Origin: Pseudomonadales bacterium | GTDB taxonomy: Bacteria; Pseudomonadota; Gammaproteobacteria; Pseudomonadales; DT-91 | Assembly (NCBI GenBank): GCA_013215055.1 | Contig: JABSRQ010000055.1 | Coordinates: 1 to 32,436, forward strand | DNA length: 32,436 nt | Reading direction: 5' to 3' | Part shown: positions 17,053 to 25,822 of the stretch, piece after piece | Layout of the letters: every line of letters starts with the position of its first letter | Position numbering within the stretch: position 1 is the stretch's first letter | Notes under the pieces: generated by a model | Seen by the model: only the letters and a program-made list of their open reading frames with translations | Databases searched by the model: none | What the model was told of the DNA's origin: nothing | Made by a program: the position numbers and the translations under genes

Positions 17053-19905
17053 ATGTCGATCATTACCCCTTTGCTGAACAAAGAAGCGTTTATACGCCGT
17101 CATATCGGCCCTTCTGAGGCTCAGCAAGCTACGATGCTAGCTGCTATCAAAGCCGATTCACTGGATGATCTGACGGAGCAAACCGTACCGGCTAATATCC
17201 TCAAGAAAGATGCACTCAATCTGAGGCCTGCACAAACTGAGGCCGATACGCTGGCGCGTTTACAAATGATTGCCAGTGAAAACATCGTTAATCAATGTTA
17301 TATCGGCATGGGTTATTACCCCACACATACACCTAATGTCATCTTGCGTAATGTGCTGGAAAATCCTGGCTGGTATACCGCCTACACCCCTTATCAACCT
17401 GAAATCGCGCAAGGCCGTTTGGAAGCATTAATTAACTTCCAGCAAATGGTCATGGATTTAACCTCTATGGAAATGGCCAATGCCTCTTTATTAGATGAAG
17501 GCACGGCAGCAGCCGAAGCGATGGCCATGAGCCAACGTGTGGTAAAGAAAAACAAATCGTTAGCCTATTTTGTCGATACCCATGTACATCCACAAACTCT
17601 GGCCGTATTAAAAACCCGTGCCGAGCATTTTGGGTTTGAGTTAATCATTGGTGATGTTTTCAACGAATTAGAAAACAGCGATGTCTTTGGTGTATTTTTA
17701 CAATACCCGAATACCCGCGGTGAAGTGAAAGACATCAGCGGTGTAACCGCGATGGCAAAATCTAAAAACTGCATCTCTACCGTAGCCACCGATTTATTAG
17801 CTCTATGTGCGATTACACCTCCCGGTGAAATGGGTGCCGATATCGTTGTGGGTAACTCACAGCGTTTTGGTGTACCAATGGGCTTTGGTGGCCCACACGC
17901 AGCATTTTTTGCCACAAAAGAAGCCTATAAACGTTCATTACCTGGGCGCATCATCGGTGTATCACAAGATAGCCAAGGTGATATGGCCTACCGCATGGCG
18001 TTACAGACACGCGAACAACATATACGCCGTGAAAAAGCGACCTCCAATATTTGTACCTCGCAGGCTTTATTGGCGATTATGGCCAGCTCCTATGCGGTAT
18101 ATCATGGCCCTGAAGGCTTAAAGCTCATCGCCGAACGTGTCAGTACCTTTACCGGTATCTTAGCCAAAGCCTTAAGCGACAAAGGCATCAACATTGCCAA
18201 TAATAATGGCTTCGACACGGTATTGATCAAGGCGGATAACGTCGATGATTTATATACCGCCGCCCTCGATATGGGCATTAATCTGCGCCAAATCAGCGAG
18301 TCTGAAATATCCATCAGCATTAATGAAACCACCACCGATGAAGATCTGTCTCTATTGATTCGCACCTTAACCGGGAAAAACGTTAACCTTGAAAGTATCG
18401 CCGCACAAACCACTAACTTCATTCCTGAAACTTTAAAACGTCAAAGCAGCTATTTAGAACATCCGGTATTTAATAGCTATCACAGCGAAACCGAAATGCT
18501 GCGTTATTTGAAACGTTTGGAATCTAAAGACATCGCACTAAATCATTCGATGATTCCATTAGGTTCATGCACGATGAAGCTAAACGCCACCGCCGAGATG
18601 ATCCCGGTTAGCTGGCCTGAATTTGCCAATATGCATCCCTTTGCCCCTGATGATCAAACCCAGGGTTATCAGAAAATGTTAACCGAGCTTGAGAATATGC
18701 TTATTGCCAGCACCGGCTACGATGCAATCTCGCTACAGCCTAATGCCGGTTCACAAGGTGAATACGCAGGTCTGTTGGCCATCAAAGCTTATTTACAATC
18801 CATAGGTGAAACTCAGCGCCATATTTGTTTAATTCCAAGTTCGGCTCATGGTACAAATCCAGCTTCTGCTGCGATGGTTGGATTAGACGTTGTCATTACC
18901 AAATGTGATACCAACGGCAATGTTGATATTGATGATCTGAAAGAAAAAATCGCCCAATACAATGATGAAATCGCCTGCTTGATGATCACCTACCCATCCA
19001 CACATGGCGTATTTGAAGAAGGCATCATCGAGATCTGTGACATCATTCATGCCGCTGGCGGCCAAGTATATGTTGATGGCGCGAATATGAATGCGTTAGT
19101 GGGTGTCGCCGCACCCGGTAATTTTGGTGCCGATGTATCCCACTTAAACTTACACAAAACCTTCGCTATTCCACATGGCGGCGGTGGCCCGGGCATGGGT
19201 CCTATCGGCGTAAAACAACATTTAGCCGATTTCCTGCCACAACATCCTTTGGCTGATACAAATAACGATGTGGTCTCAGCGGCACAATATGGTAGCGCAG
19301 GTGTATTACCTATCTCCTGGGCTTACATCCATATGATGGGTGCAACAGGTATGCGTAAAGCCACACAGGTAGCGATATTAAATGCCAACTACATCGCCAA
19401 CCGCTTAAAAGACGTATACCCGATTCTGTACACCGGTAAAAACGGCCGCGTAGCGCATGAGTGCATCCTCGATATTCGCCCATTAAAAGAAGCCAGCGGT
19501 ATCTCTGAAGAAGATGTGGCTAAGCGTTTGATGGATTACGGTTTCCACAGCCCGACCATGTCATTCCCGGTACCAGGCACCTTAATGGTTGAGCCTACCG
19601 AATCAGAATCTCAAGTCGAGCTAGATAGATTCTGTGACAGCATGATTGCGATTCATGGCGAGATGATGAAAGTTCAATCTGGCGTTTGGCCGTTAGAAGA
19701 TAACCCTTTGGTGAATGCACCACACACACACCAAGTGTTATTAACCGATGAGTGGACTCATCCCTACTCCAGATCAGAAGCTGCTTATCCATTAGAAGCT
19801 TTACGCACTAACAAATTCTGGCCACCGGTTGGACGTATCGACAATGTTTATGGGGACAGGAATTTATTCTGCGCATGCCCATCGTTAGAGAGCTACGAAT
19901 CGTAA
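17053..19905 (+). CDS. gcvP: Glycine dehydrogenase (decarboxylating), P-protein
   Basis: The P-protein of the glycine cleavage system decarboxylates glycine and passes the aminomethyl group to the lipoyl arm of GcvH. It is the long single-chain form (950 residues): an N-terminal half (about 1-440) and a C-terminal PLP-binding half with [20 protein letters not shown], where K702 is the Schiff-base lysine. Other family segments include [20 protein letters not shown] and [12 protein letters not shown] start at the ATG at 17053; GGAG lies six bases upstream. A GTG at 17041 is in frame but overlaps that ribosome site. gcvT and gcvH are not adjacent. The leader has a possible -35/-10 pair (TTGCCG 16941, TATGGT 16964) and a small hairpin near 16988-17010, but no glycine riboswitch that I recognise. 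Confidence 0.97.
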   Translation: MSIITPLLNKEAFIRRHIGPSEAQQATMLAAIKADSLDDLTEQTVPANILKKDALNLRPAQTEADTLARLQMIASENIVNQCYIGMGYYPTHTPNVILRNVLENPGWYTAYTPYQPEIAQGRLEALINFQQMVMDLTSMEMANASLLDEGTAAAEAMAMSQRVVKKNKSLAYFVDTHVHPQTLAVLKTRAEHFGFELIIGDVFNELENSDVFGVFLQYPNTRGEVKDISGVTAMAKSKNCISTVATDLLALCAITPPGEMGADIVVGNSQRFGVPMGFGGPHAAFFATKEAYKRSLPGRIIGVSQDSQGDMAYRMALQTREQHIRREKATSNICTSQALLAIMASSYAVYHGPEGLKLIAERVSTFTGILAKALSDKGINIANNNGFDTVLIKADNVDDLYTAALDMGINLRQISESEISISINETTTDEDLSLLIRTLTGKNVNLESIAAQTTNFIPETLKRQSSYLEHPVFNSYHSETEMLRYLKRLESKDIALNHSMIPLGSCTMKLNATAEMIPVSWPEFANMHPFAPDDQTQGYQKMLTELENMLIASTGYDAISLQPNAGSQGEYAGLLAIKAYLQSIGETQRHICLIPSSAHGTNPASAAMVGLDVVITKCDTNGNVDIDDLKEKIAQYNDEIACLMITYPSTHGVFEEGIIEICDIIHAAGGQVYVDGANMNALVGVAAPGNFGADVSHLNLHKTFAIPHGGGGPGMGPIGVKQHLADFLPQHPLADTNNDVVSAAQYGSAGVLPISWAYIHMMGATGMRKATQVAILNANYIANRLKDVYPILYTGKNGRVAHECILDIRPLKEASGISEEDVAKRLMDYGFHSPTMSFPVPGTLMVEPTESESQVELDRFCDSMIAIHGEMMKVQSGVWPLEDNPLVNAPHTHQVLLTDEWTHPYSRSEAAYPLEALRTNKFWPPVGRIDNVYGDRNLFCACPSLESYES

Positions 19906-19930
19906 AATTATTTTGTTGAGGCTATGTAAA

Positions 19931-19985
19931 AGAGTGGGTTAACGATTTAAAGGAGTTGGTTAACTTAAAGAAGTGGGTTAACTCC
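19931..19985 (+). repeat. Three imperfect direct repeats around GTTAAC
   Basis: Just after gcvP, three units of about 18-20 bases follow one another, each carrying AGTGGGTTAAC or AGTTGGTTAAC. The first is followed by GATTTAAAG and the second by TTAAAG. The last two units also offer GGAGTT/AACTCC pairing. The array ends a few bases before the terminator. Function unknown. Confidence 0.65.
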
Positions 19986-19990
19986 TTCAT

Positions 19991-20016
19991 AAAACGGGCT
20001 AAACGGCCCGTTTTTT
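19991..20016 (+). terminator. Rho-independent terminator of gcvP
   Basis: AAAACGGGC (19991-19999) pairs with GCCCGTTTT (20006-20014) across a six-base loop, and the stem runs into six T (20011-20016). It lies 86 bases past the gcvP stop. Confidence 0.93.
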
Positions 20017-20138
20017 AATTCAACAATAAGCTTCAACCCTATTTAGGCTCCAGCATCACCCTACCTCCGAAATTTCTATATTGATTTTATTGAGCTATAC
20101 CTCCCAAGTAAGCCCAATCAAAGATCTACATCATCAAT

Positions 20139-20285
20139 ATGAAACTATCCCGAAAAGAACTCTACGACCTAATTTGGTCTACCCTAATGTCAAAACTGGC
20201 TCCTCAGTACGGGTTATCTGACAAAGGGCTTGCCAAGAAATGCCAGAAGCACAACAGACCTAACTACCAGGAGCATCAGGATTAA
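20139..20285 (+). pseudogene. Truncated N-terminus of a winged-helix-like hypothetical protein
   Basis: An ATG at 20139 opens 48 codons. Residues 1-41 (MKLSRKELYDLIWST, then LAPQYGLSDKGLAKKCQKHN) match the conserved N-terminus of a family of hypothetical proteins that normally continue for hundreds of residues after a KHNIPxPxxGYW-type segment. Homology stops at KHNRP (about 20258), and the last eight codons are read antisense through the helicase fragment on the other strand. The family resembles a helix-turn-helix domain and is often seen near mobile or defence genes. This copy is a stump. Confidence 0.65.
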
Positions 20286-20670
20286 CAATGCCCAAGTCGA
20301 TCCTAAAACCAGATACACCCACTTGAGAATGTGTAGTCCAGCCTTTGCTTTGTAAGCGCTCGGCAACTGTCTGCTCAAACGGAGAATCAAAAAAATCGCC
20401 CGGAGCACTAGCGGCTTCAGCAAGCGCCGAAGCACCTCTTTGTGCATACTCAAGGAAATGTTTAAGGTCTTTAACACCCTCGGAGGCTGTGCGGGATAAA
20501 TCGATTTGCTCAGGCATCAACGAAGAAAAGATACGCATCTCTTCTTTTGCCCGAGTGATCGCTACATTAAGACGTCTAGTACCTCCTGATTTGTTCATTG
20601 GCCCAAAGTTCATACTGAGCTTTCCTGCAGCGTCTTTACCAAACGTGATTGAGAAATAGATAATATACGA
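20260..20670 (-). pseudogene. C-terminal fragment of a superfamily 1 helicase with REase-type domain
   Basis: The open frame (20260-20679) reads YFSITFGKDAAGKLSMNFGP, then SGGTRRLNVAITRAKEEM. This is the C-terminal motif region of AAA_12-type helicases (motif VI with the NVAITRA core). After a linker it begins the restriction-endonuclease-like domain of the MTES_1575 kind: SPFEQTVAERL with its Glu and FRIDLGIVNPDAPG with its Asp. It breaks off at once after NPDAPG, where full-length relatives carry the rest of the nuclease domain. Upstream the frame hits TAA at 20680-20682, and homology is lost from about 20665. Both ends are therefore missing. Full-length relatives are large proteins (over 1,000 residues) common in defence islands. 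Confidence 0.7.
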
Positions 20671-20812
20671 GTAGTAACTTTATCATTGGTGAACCGGGTG
20701 CCAGTTTCGATGTTAACGACGGGAATCTGATTGTCTACACGCATAAAACCTAGCAACGGCGGATTAATAATGGGTGTTGATTATACGCTGTTAAGCGCTT
20801 TCATCATTTAAG

Positions 20813-20845
20813 GCGACACCTCCAGGTAAGCGCTAGAAGTGTCGC
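20813..20845. repeat. 7-bp inverted repeat after the beta-propeller lipoprotein gene
   Basis: GCGACAC (20813-20819) pairs with GTGTCGC (20839-20845) over a 19-base loop containing AGCGCT. It lies 25 bases past the stop of the minus-strand lipoprotein gene. There is no T tract after it on the minus strand, so it is at best a rho-dependent or RNA-stability element. Confidence 0.4.
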
Positions 20846-20869
20846 AACACAAAAACCAAAACAGCAATA

Positions 20870-23722
20870 TTACAGCGGCTGTGCAGCCGTATCTCTGATC
20901 TGCCAATACTGCTCTGCGGTGTAACAGCTAAGTTCACTGCCCTCTGGCAGGCTATCGATACGCTTGCCTTCAAGGTTGTTGATATCGGTAATACAATGCA
21001 GATCCCACTGTATCTGTTGATATAAACTGAGCAGTTGGGCTTCATCCTCTATGGGTTGGAAGCCATCACGGCTTAGCCGGTAAGCACTTAACTGCAGTTC
21101 ATTGTCCTCACGCCTGTCCGCGCAATCCTGATAGGAAAAATAGACTCCGGGTTTTTCCTGTACGATCAGAACTCTGTCCCTGTCAAAATAGACCCGCTGA
21201 GGCACACAATAACCGGAACCGTCCTTGGGCACCGACAATGTATCCAACAGTGCGGCCGAGGTATCTTCCGCAGAATCGATCAACTTGAAGAGGGTTTGGT
21301 CTATGCGTGAAAATTTCTGCACATGCAGGGCCTGCTTTCTGCTGTAATAGATTGACACCGGTAGCTCGCCATCAAATATGCGCTGCTGCTGCCAGCCACC
21401 TAGCTTGGTCAGGCTGTGAATAAAGTCGCGACTGAAGACAAAGGCCAGCGGCTCGGCAATGCTCAGGCTGCGATCGGCGGCGGCGGGCAGGCTAAAGGTA
21501 TGTTCCTCTATCAACGAGCCGCCGGAGAAGCCGGCCACGGTCAGGCGGTGTTTGCCCGGAGGCGAGTTGGCCGCATCATGAGGCCTATGCGAGCTATAGG
21601 GCACCAGCAGACGCTGGTTGGCCTGATCCAGATGCACGGACTGATCGTCATGCTGAAAATCGGCGTAGTTGTAGCGGTAGTCTGCGCCTAATAGCAGGCT
21701 ATTTGTCTCCAGCCCTTCGCTGGAGAAAAGGCTGATACTGGCCAGACGGTCAGTACCAGACTCAGAGCTTATGGAGACAATGCCTAGGCCCAGAAGTACA
21801 TCATCGCCGAATAGCAGCTGATCCAGCGAGGTCGGTATCCTGATCTGTTTATCGATCACCGGGTGAGCGGGATCTGCCAATGAAATCGTCTGCATATCGC
21901 TCCACTGCAAGGTTTGTCCATACTGGTATTGCGCCTCACTGATATAGACCTTCTGACGAGTAAAACGTACGGCGATATCGCCGCTGGCGCCGGACAAACT
22001 CATCTGATTGAGCAGCACGGCCGAGTTGCCCTGGACCATCAGCGTCTGTAGCTGATTTTTAGCATTGTCGTGGGTCACGGCATAGAGAAAGTCACCATGG
22101 AACTGCAGATGATCATGTTTACGCAGGGCGCCCGTCAGGCGAAAATCCTCCTGCTGGGTTATGGTCATGTCTTCACTCAGAGTAGCCAGTTGGTCATCCA
22201 GCTTGTAGAACTCACCGTCTTTAAAGCGGAAGATATGTAATTTGCTATAGCCATCGTGTTGATACACCGGGCGCTGATAGCTGCCATAGACACGCTGAGT
22301 ACAGCTGTATCTTGTGCGTTCGCCGCTATGGCAGGTCTGCCCATCGGCAATATAGAGGTAGCGATTTACCCTGGGCACCGAGATTCGCAGACAGCTCAAC
22401 AAATCACCCTGGCAATTTAACACGCCGGATGGCGGCAGAGGTTGATAATCCGGGTTCTCTATGCGCTTCCAGTTAACACGGCAATATTCGTAGGCAGTGG
22501 TATAGCTTTGCCAATCGGTACAACGGGAATAGTGCTTAGTCTCATAATGATCGATGTAGCTATGGCTGAGGTTCTCACTGACAACCAGGTACTCACCACT
22601 GGCACTGACAAAGGGATTAAAAGAGGATGACCAGCGCTCCCCCGGATCCATAAACTCGGCTGCAGCGGCATCCTCTACGGCAAAGATCTCGCTGTAGCTA
22701 TGTACCAGTTCCGCCCCGGTGTCTATGATTTTTAACTGATAGTTCAACAACCTGGTTTGAGGGTAAGCAGCTATGCTCAGCTCATCCACAACTGGAGACG
22801 AACGCGCCGTGCGCTGGGTTTGTACGTCTTCGGCCTCATAGACCTTCACATATAGGGCCAGGGTATCGTTAAACAGACGTGCATCCACCAGTTCTTCATC
22901 AGGGAAGTACAGGGCATGCTGATATTCCAGTCCATCCTCACCTATGGCAAACTGTATGACCCCGGTGCCCTTGCCCTGCAGCGATTCGGTTAATACCAGC
23001 AGTCTATCCGCCGTAGAGACAAAATTTTTCAGCCTGCCGGGTAAAGCCATGGCACAGGAAACCTTCACCGCCTGCGAGGCATCCTCAACAAAATTCAGTT
23101 GAATCAAACCATAGGCATCGGATAGGTAAAAGGCGCTGTTGCCCTGACGTTTGACGGTATCGGGACGCTGAATTGTCACCGCCAAGTCAGATGCCGCATC
23201 GGCACTCACCTCGAATAAACCATCGGTCCTATAGGAAGGCTCGATACCGTCTAGCAGGGTTGGCGTAGTTGCATCGGGCTCAACATAAATCGGCGAGGCT
23301 TTACGAAAGCCTCCCAACTGCTGGGCGATGCGCGCAAAGCTTTTGGCCTCCGGTTTGTCACAAAACAGCTGCGGCTTTGGCAGCAAAGATTGATAGTTCC
23401 AGCGCTGTGCCACATCCAAATCGTGGCCTGAGGCCGACAGCATCTGCTGGCCTGCGGATAAGGAACGCGGCAACGGTAGCGGCGCAATCGTCGCCTGATC
23501 AGACGAGGGCAATTGAATCACTGCCTGCTCCCCACCTTCACCGACCACAATGTTCAGTGTCGTCGACTGCGGCCCGGTTTTCTGTAGCTCACTATCACCG
23601 TCATTCGAGTCACCACCACAGCTGCTTAACCCTACCGAGGCAGCGAGCATGGCCGCAGCTATAAAGAAACGTTTTTTGGCGAACAGCCGCCGTTCAGCCT
23701 CGATTAACTCACGCAACAACAT
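20870..23722 (-). CDS. Large beta-propeller-like lipoprotein
   Basis: A 950-residue exported lipoprotein. The N-terminus has a long charged n-region, a hydrophobic core and the lipobox LSSC with lipidated Cys35, followed by a Gly/Asp/Ser-rich tether. The remainder is beta-rich with recurring units such as DRLLVLTESLQGKGTG, LTGALRKHDHLQFHGDFLYA and DMQTISLADPAHPVIDKQIR. This pattern resembles secreted proteins with a C-terminal beta-propeller distantly related to WD40 (Beta_propel family). Residues about 395-500 hold an insertion with many Cys and Tyr residues (CTDWQSYTTAYEYCRVNW, then CQGDLLSCLR and CHSGERTRYSC), probably disulfide-bonded. AGGGAAGG precedes the ATG. Codons are visibly richer in G/C than in neighbouring genes, suggesting acquisition. 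Substrate and partners are unknown. Confidence 0.75.
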   Translation of the reverse strand: MLLRELIEAERRLFAKKRFFIAAAMLAASVGLSSCGGDSNDGDSELQKTGPQSTTLNIVVGEGGEQAVIQLPSSDQATIAPLPLPRSLSAGQQMLSASGHDLDVAQRWNYQSLLPKPQLFCDKPEAKSFARIAQQLGGFRKASPIYVEPDATTPTLLDGIEPSYRTDGLFEVSADAASDLAVTIQRPDTVKRQGNSAFYLSDAYGLIQLNFVEDASQAVKVSCAMALPGRLKNFVSTADRLLVLTESLQGKGTGVIQFAIGEDGLEYQHALYFPDEELVDARLFNDTLALYVKVYEAEDVQTQRTARSSPVVDELSIAAYPQTRLLNYQLKIIDTGAELVHSYSEIFAVEDAAAAEFMDPGERWSSSFNPFVSASGEYLVVSENLSHSYIDHYETKHYSRCTDWQSYTTAYEYCRVNWKRIENPDYQPLPPSGVLNCQGDLLSCLRISVPRVNRYLYIADGQTCHSGERTRYSCTQRVYGSYQRPVYQHDGYSKLHIFRFKDGEFYKLDDQLATLSEDMTITQQEDFRLTGALRKHDHLQFHGDFLYAVTHDNAKNQLQTLMVQGNSAVLLNQMSLSGASGDIAVRFTRQKVYISEAQYQYGQTLQWSDMQTISLADPAHPVIDKQIRIPTSLDQLLFGDDVLLGLGIVSISSESGTDRLASISLFSSEGLETNSLLLGADYRYNYADFQHDDQSVHLDQANQRLLVPYSSHRPHDAANSPPGKHRLTVAGFSGGSLIEEHTFSLPAAADRSLSIAEPLAFVFSRDFIHSLTKLGGWQQQRIFDGELPVSIYYSRKQALHVQKFSRIDQTLFKLIDSAEDTSAALLDTLSVPKDGSGYCVPQRVYFDRDRVLIVQEKPGVYFSYQDCADRREDNELQLSAYRLSRDGFQPIEDEAQLLSLYQQIQWDLHCITDINNLEGKRIDSLPEGSELSCYTAEQYWQIRDTAAQPL

Positions 23723-23785
23723 CAGCCTTCCCTCTTTGATGGTAATGGTTTAACCGCAGGCATGATTGAGCCTGCAAATCTATAA

Positions 23786-23801
23786 TGGGAATATATTCCC
23801 A
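23786..23801. promoter_or_regulatory. Perfect 16-bp palindrome, candidate operator
   Basis: TGGGAATATATTCCCA reads the same on both strands. Its near edge is 63 bases upstream of the lipoprotein start codon, a normal operator position. No regulator gene is adjacent, so the binding protein is unknown. Confidence 0.45.
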
Positions 23802-23968
23802 ATCATCATTTAATGCAAATATTTACCCTGACTTTTTTTGACCGGCATAGGCAATACCCATAAAACGATGAGTCAGTGCTTAGATCATGATTTTAGTCAT
23901 TAGCGGCAGGCCTGGACGGATGAACACGATGGAGGCTGGAAGTATGTTTATACCTCAAATCCACACAC

Positions 23969-24006
23969 TATGAGTATAAGTATAAGGACTATAACCGCGA
24001 TTTAAG
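23969..24006 (+). repeat. Dispersed repeat, copy A
   Basis: The copy reads ATGAGTATAAGT, a nine-base spacer, then ATAACCGCGATTT. Two related copies (spacer three bases) lie at 26884-26946. Copies share the GTATAAGT core and an ATAAnC block. The copies bracket the 24.2-26.8 kb segment in the same orientation. Confidence 0.55.
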
Positions 24007-24189
24007 CTTGAAATCGAAGGCATGCTTTGTCTCTGGCCACACACCAATCCATGGAAACCCTGAGGCTTTAGCCTTTAACTGAATTATAAGGTTAACCTGT
24101 TAGGCCAGATTGTCCTATTAAATAATGTTAGAACAAGTGAGTCTCTAACACTCAATAAAAATGCCCAAGGATAATAAAAGTGTTGTTAT

Positions 24190-24492
24190 TTAGAGGTTAA
24201 ACTTCAGTGGAGGCGCATGAGCCTCAGAAATCTGATAAGCCGGTAGAATCGGCGATTCATTTATATTAACGTGATCTAAGATCTTTTTGATGACGTGCAT
24301 GGAAGCACTAATGCCGTGGGCGCAGGAAGCGCAGGAACGGTGATAACAGGATCTTTGATTGTACTTAACTTCAGCTACTTTGGCAGGAAACAAGCTAACA
24401 AAAATCCCAAGATCAAGAACAGCTTGATCGGGCTTTTCATAAAATTTATCTAGACGCTGGCTGTATGCCGGTGGAATCTTTGCGGGATGTTT
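24190..24492 (-). pseudogene. Probable remnant of an IS91-type transposase C-terminus
   Basis: The minus-strand frame is open from after a stop at 24493-24495 to TAA at 24190. Its C-terminal part, with RSCASCAHGISASMHVIKKI, then a LDHVN segment, and an ending HAPPLKFNL, resembles the end of IS91-family transposases. Those carry a cysteine pair, then a VIxKILxHL segment, then a proline-rich ending with RAPP. Here the HUH catalytic and DNA-binding parts are absent and the zinc-type cysteines are irregular. The part before residue 50 (DKFYEKPDQAVLDLG) has no match that I recognise. It could instead be a small orphan gene; an ATG at 24393 would give 67 residues. Confidence 0.4.
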
Positions 24493-24527
24493 TTAAGCAT
24501 CCAGGTTTTTTATAAAGACAATAATGT

Positions 24528-24590
24528 GGCCTTGGTACAAAGACCAAGATACCAGGGCCATGTTGCAAAGCTGGCCCTATATTATAAAGG
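24528..24590 (-). repeat. Three overlapping, mutually exclusive stem-loops after the DUF6273-like gene
   Basis: Reading the minus strand from the stop codon, GCCCT pairs with AGGGC (about 24574-24590), AGGGCCA pairs with TGGCCCT (24572-24578 with 24554-24560), and GGCCCTGGTA pairs with TACCAAGGCC (24550-24559 with 24528-24537, one G-U). Neighbouring stems share bases, so only some can form together. A TA-rich stretch with TTTATAAAAAACC follows further downstream. They may act together as a terminator. Confidence 0.5.
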
Positions 24591-25308
24591 GCTCTGCCTC
24601 TGTTCCCAGACCTTCAAGAGCCTGCCCATTCACATAGACACAGGGCCGTATTCCCCAAGAACAATCTGCCCCACTATTCATCGCCATCGGTGACTTTGAC
24701 CAGTGATTAACAATGTAAACACCGTTAATGCCATAATTGGGGGTTCTAGCCCAGTATTGATGCAGACCACCGGCATCAACATTATAATCCTTAATATATT
24801 GCGGCGAAGGAATACCGGTTTTTATATCTTCAGGCAGTTTTTTATATTCTTTATGGGTAATAATAAAAACAGCATCTTCGGTTTTATCATTACCTCCACC
24901 TAACTCTTTGGAAACCGGTGTTTTGATAGCCGTTGTTAACAAAATGCCTTTTTCTTCATCGCTAAAACTGTTTAAAAAACCAGCTTCATTATCATAGGCA
25001 AGCTCATCAAAGTCTTTACCAGGCATAGGGTGTGGCCCAAAGTCCACCTCCCCCTGAGGAGAATTCGAATTCAGCCAATGACGAAGCGTGCTATCGCGCC
25101 AACGATTACAACCGCCATCAATTTCAGGATCGGTATCAAATAACTTTTTCATTATGATATTTTGACTGATCAGCAATAGCTGCGACTCTTTGACAGCGAT
25201 TACACGCCATACTAATGACTCTTTTTCATCATTACGGCCGTAACTGCCAAATTGAATCCAGTCCCAGGTTTTAAAAACTCGCTGTGCTGTTTCGGCTTCT
25301 GTTTCCAT
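24577..25308 (-). CDS. DUF6273-like protein
   Basis: A 243-residue protein with no signal peptide or membrane segment. It begins with WDWIQFGSYG and a LVWRVIAVKESQLLLIS strand, then has RWRDSTLRHWLN, YWARTPNYGINGVYIVN and GIRPCVYVNG. This is the layout of the DUF6273 family (W-R-V, S-x-L-R-x-W-L-N, W-x-R-x-P and G-x-R-P landmarks), a carbohydrate-binding-like or sulfatase-modifying-like fold of unknown function. Most DUF6273 proteins I know of are in Firmicutes and are often fused to other domains; this one stands alone. AGAGAGAAAG precedes the ATG. Its neighbours are an IS remnant downstream and a 514-base empty stretch upstream, so it is not part of an evident operon. Confidence 0.75.
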   Translation of the reverse strand: METEAETAQRVFKTWDWIQFGSYGRNDEKESLVWRVIAVKESQLLLISQNIIMKKLFDTDPEIDGGCNRWRDSTLRHWLNSNSPQGEVDFGPHPMPGKDFDELAYDNEAGFLNSFSDEEKGILLTTAIKTPVSKELGGGNDKTEDAVFIITHKEYKKLPEDIKTGIPSPQYIKDYNVDAGGLHQYWARTPNYGINGVYIVNHWSKSPMAMNSGADCSWGIRPCVYVNGQALEGLGTEAEPFII

Positions 25309-25822
25309 ATTCTTTCTCTCTTAAATATCCCTTTTAACTATTCAGCATGGAACAGATAAATTGGTACTAACACATTAATACAAGATGACGCTATATCCCA
25401 CCTAATGAAGGGCATTAAAAATGATGATTCATAAAGGCCCTAATGAATATTATAAATTATCTAACTACAATTCAGTGACTAATTATCAGCATGCCAATAT
25501 CATTTTGATACCTACTTTAACTTTCTCTCACTCCTTTCGCTGGCTATAGAGCCTGCCGAAGTAAATGAAGCCACAGCAGATTTAGAGGAAAATATCAGCC
25601 TGGCAATGAAAAATGCAGCCCCTGACCCAGTATTATTGAAGCCATTTTTACCTATCACAAATCGACTCTACCTAACGTGCAGTCCAGTAGCTGCTGTGCT
25701 TGGCTAAAAGTTTAGACTTTATTGTGAAAGTTCAAACTTAATTATTCATACACAGCTACTCGTTAATGCTGTGCAATTGTAGATCAGGGGCTAAAGCAAA
25801 GAGCTGAGAATTTAGCCTGCTG
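25309..25822. other. Intergenic region with one start-less open frame
   Basis: 514 bases without a supported gene. A plus-strand frame is open from 25483 to TAA at 25705-25707 (75 codons, containing LAIEPAEVNEATADLEENIS) but has no ATG before about 25594 and no ribosome site, so it looks like gene debris. The promoter of the minus-strand DUF6273-like gene should lie just upstream of 25308. Confidence 0.5.

Larger units (their letters stand above)
23723..24189. other. Intergenic region upstream of the beta-propeller lipoprotein
   Basis: 467 bases without a supported gene. It contains a perfect 16-bp palindrome at 23786-23801 and one copy of a dispersed repeat at 23969-24006. The lipoprotein promoter must lie here, but I could not assign boxes with confidence. 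Confidence 0.6.

Noticed and set aside
20622..20780. Separate minus-strand ORF upstream of the helicase fragment, containing MRVDNQIPVVNIETGTRF
   Set aside because: It overlaps the helicase frame out of register, has no ribosome site and resembles no family; it is most likely chance or debris.
24545..24580. IS6-family terminal repeat (TGTTGCAAAG inside the palindrome)
   Set aside because: Only ten bases agree with the known ends, with no partner end and no IS6 transposase nearby; it is explained by the local stem-loops.
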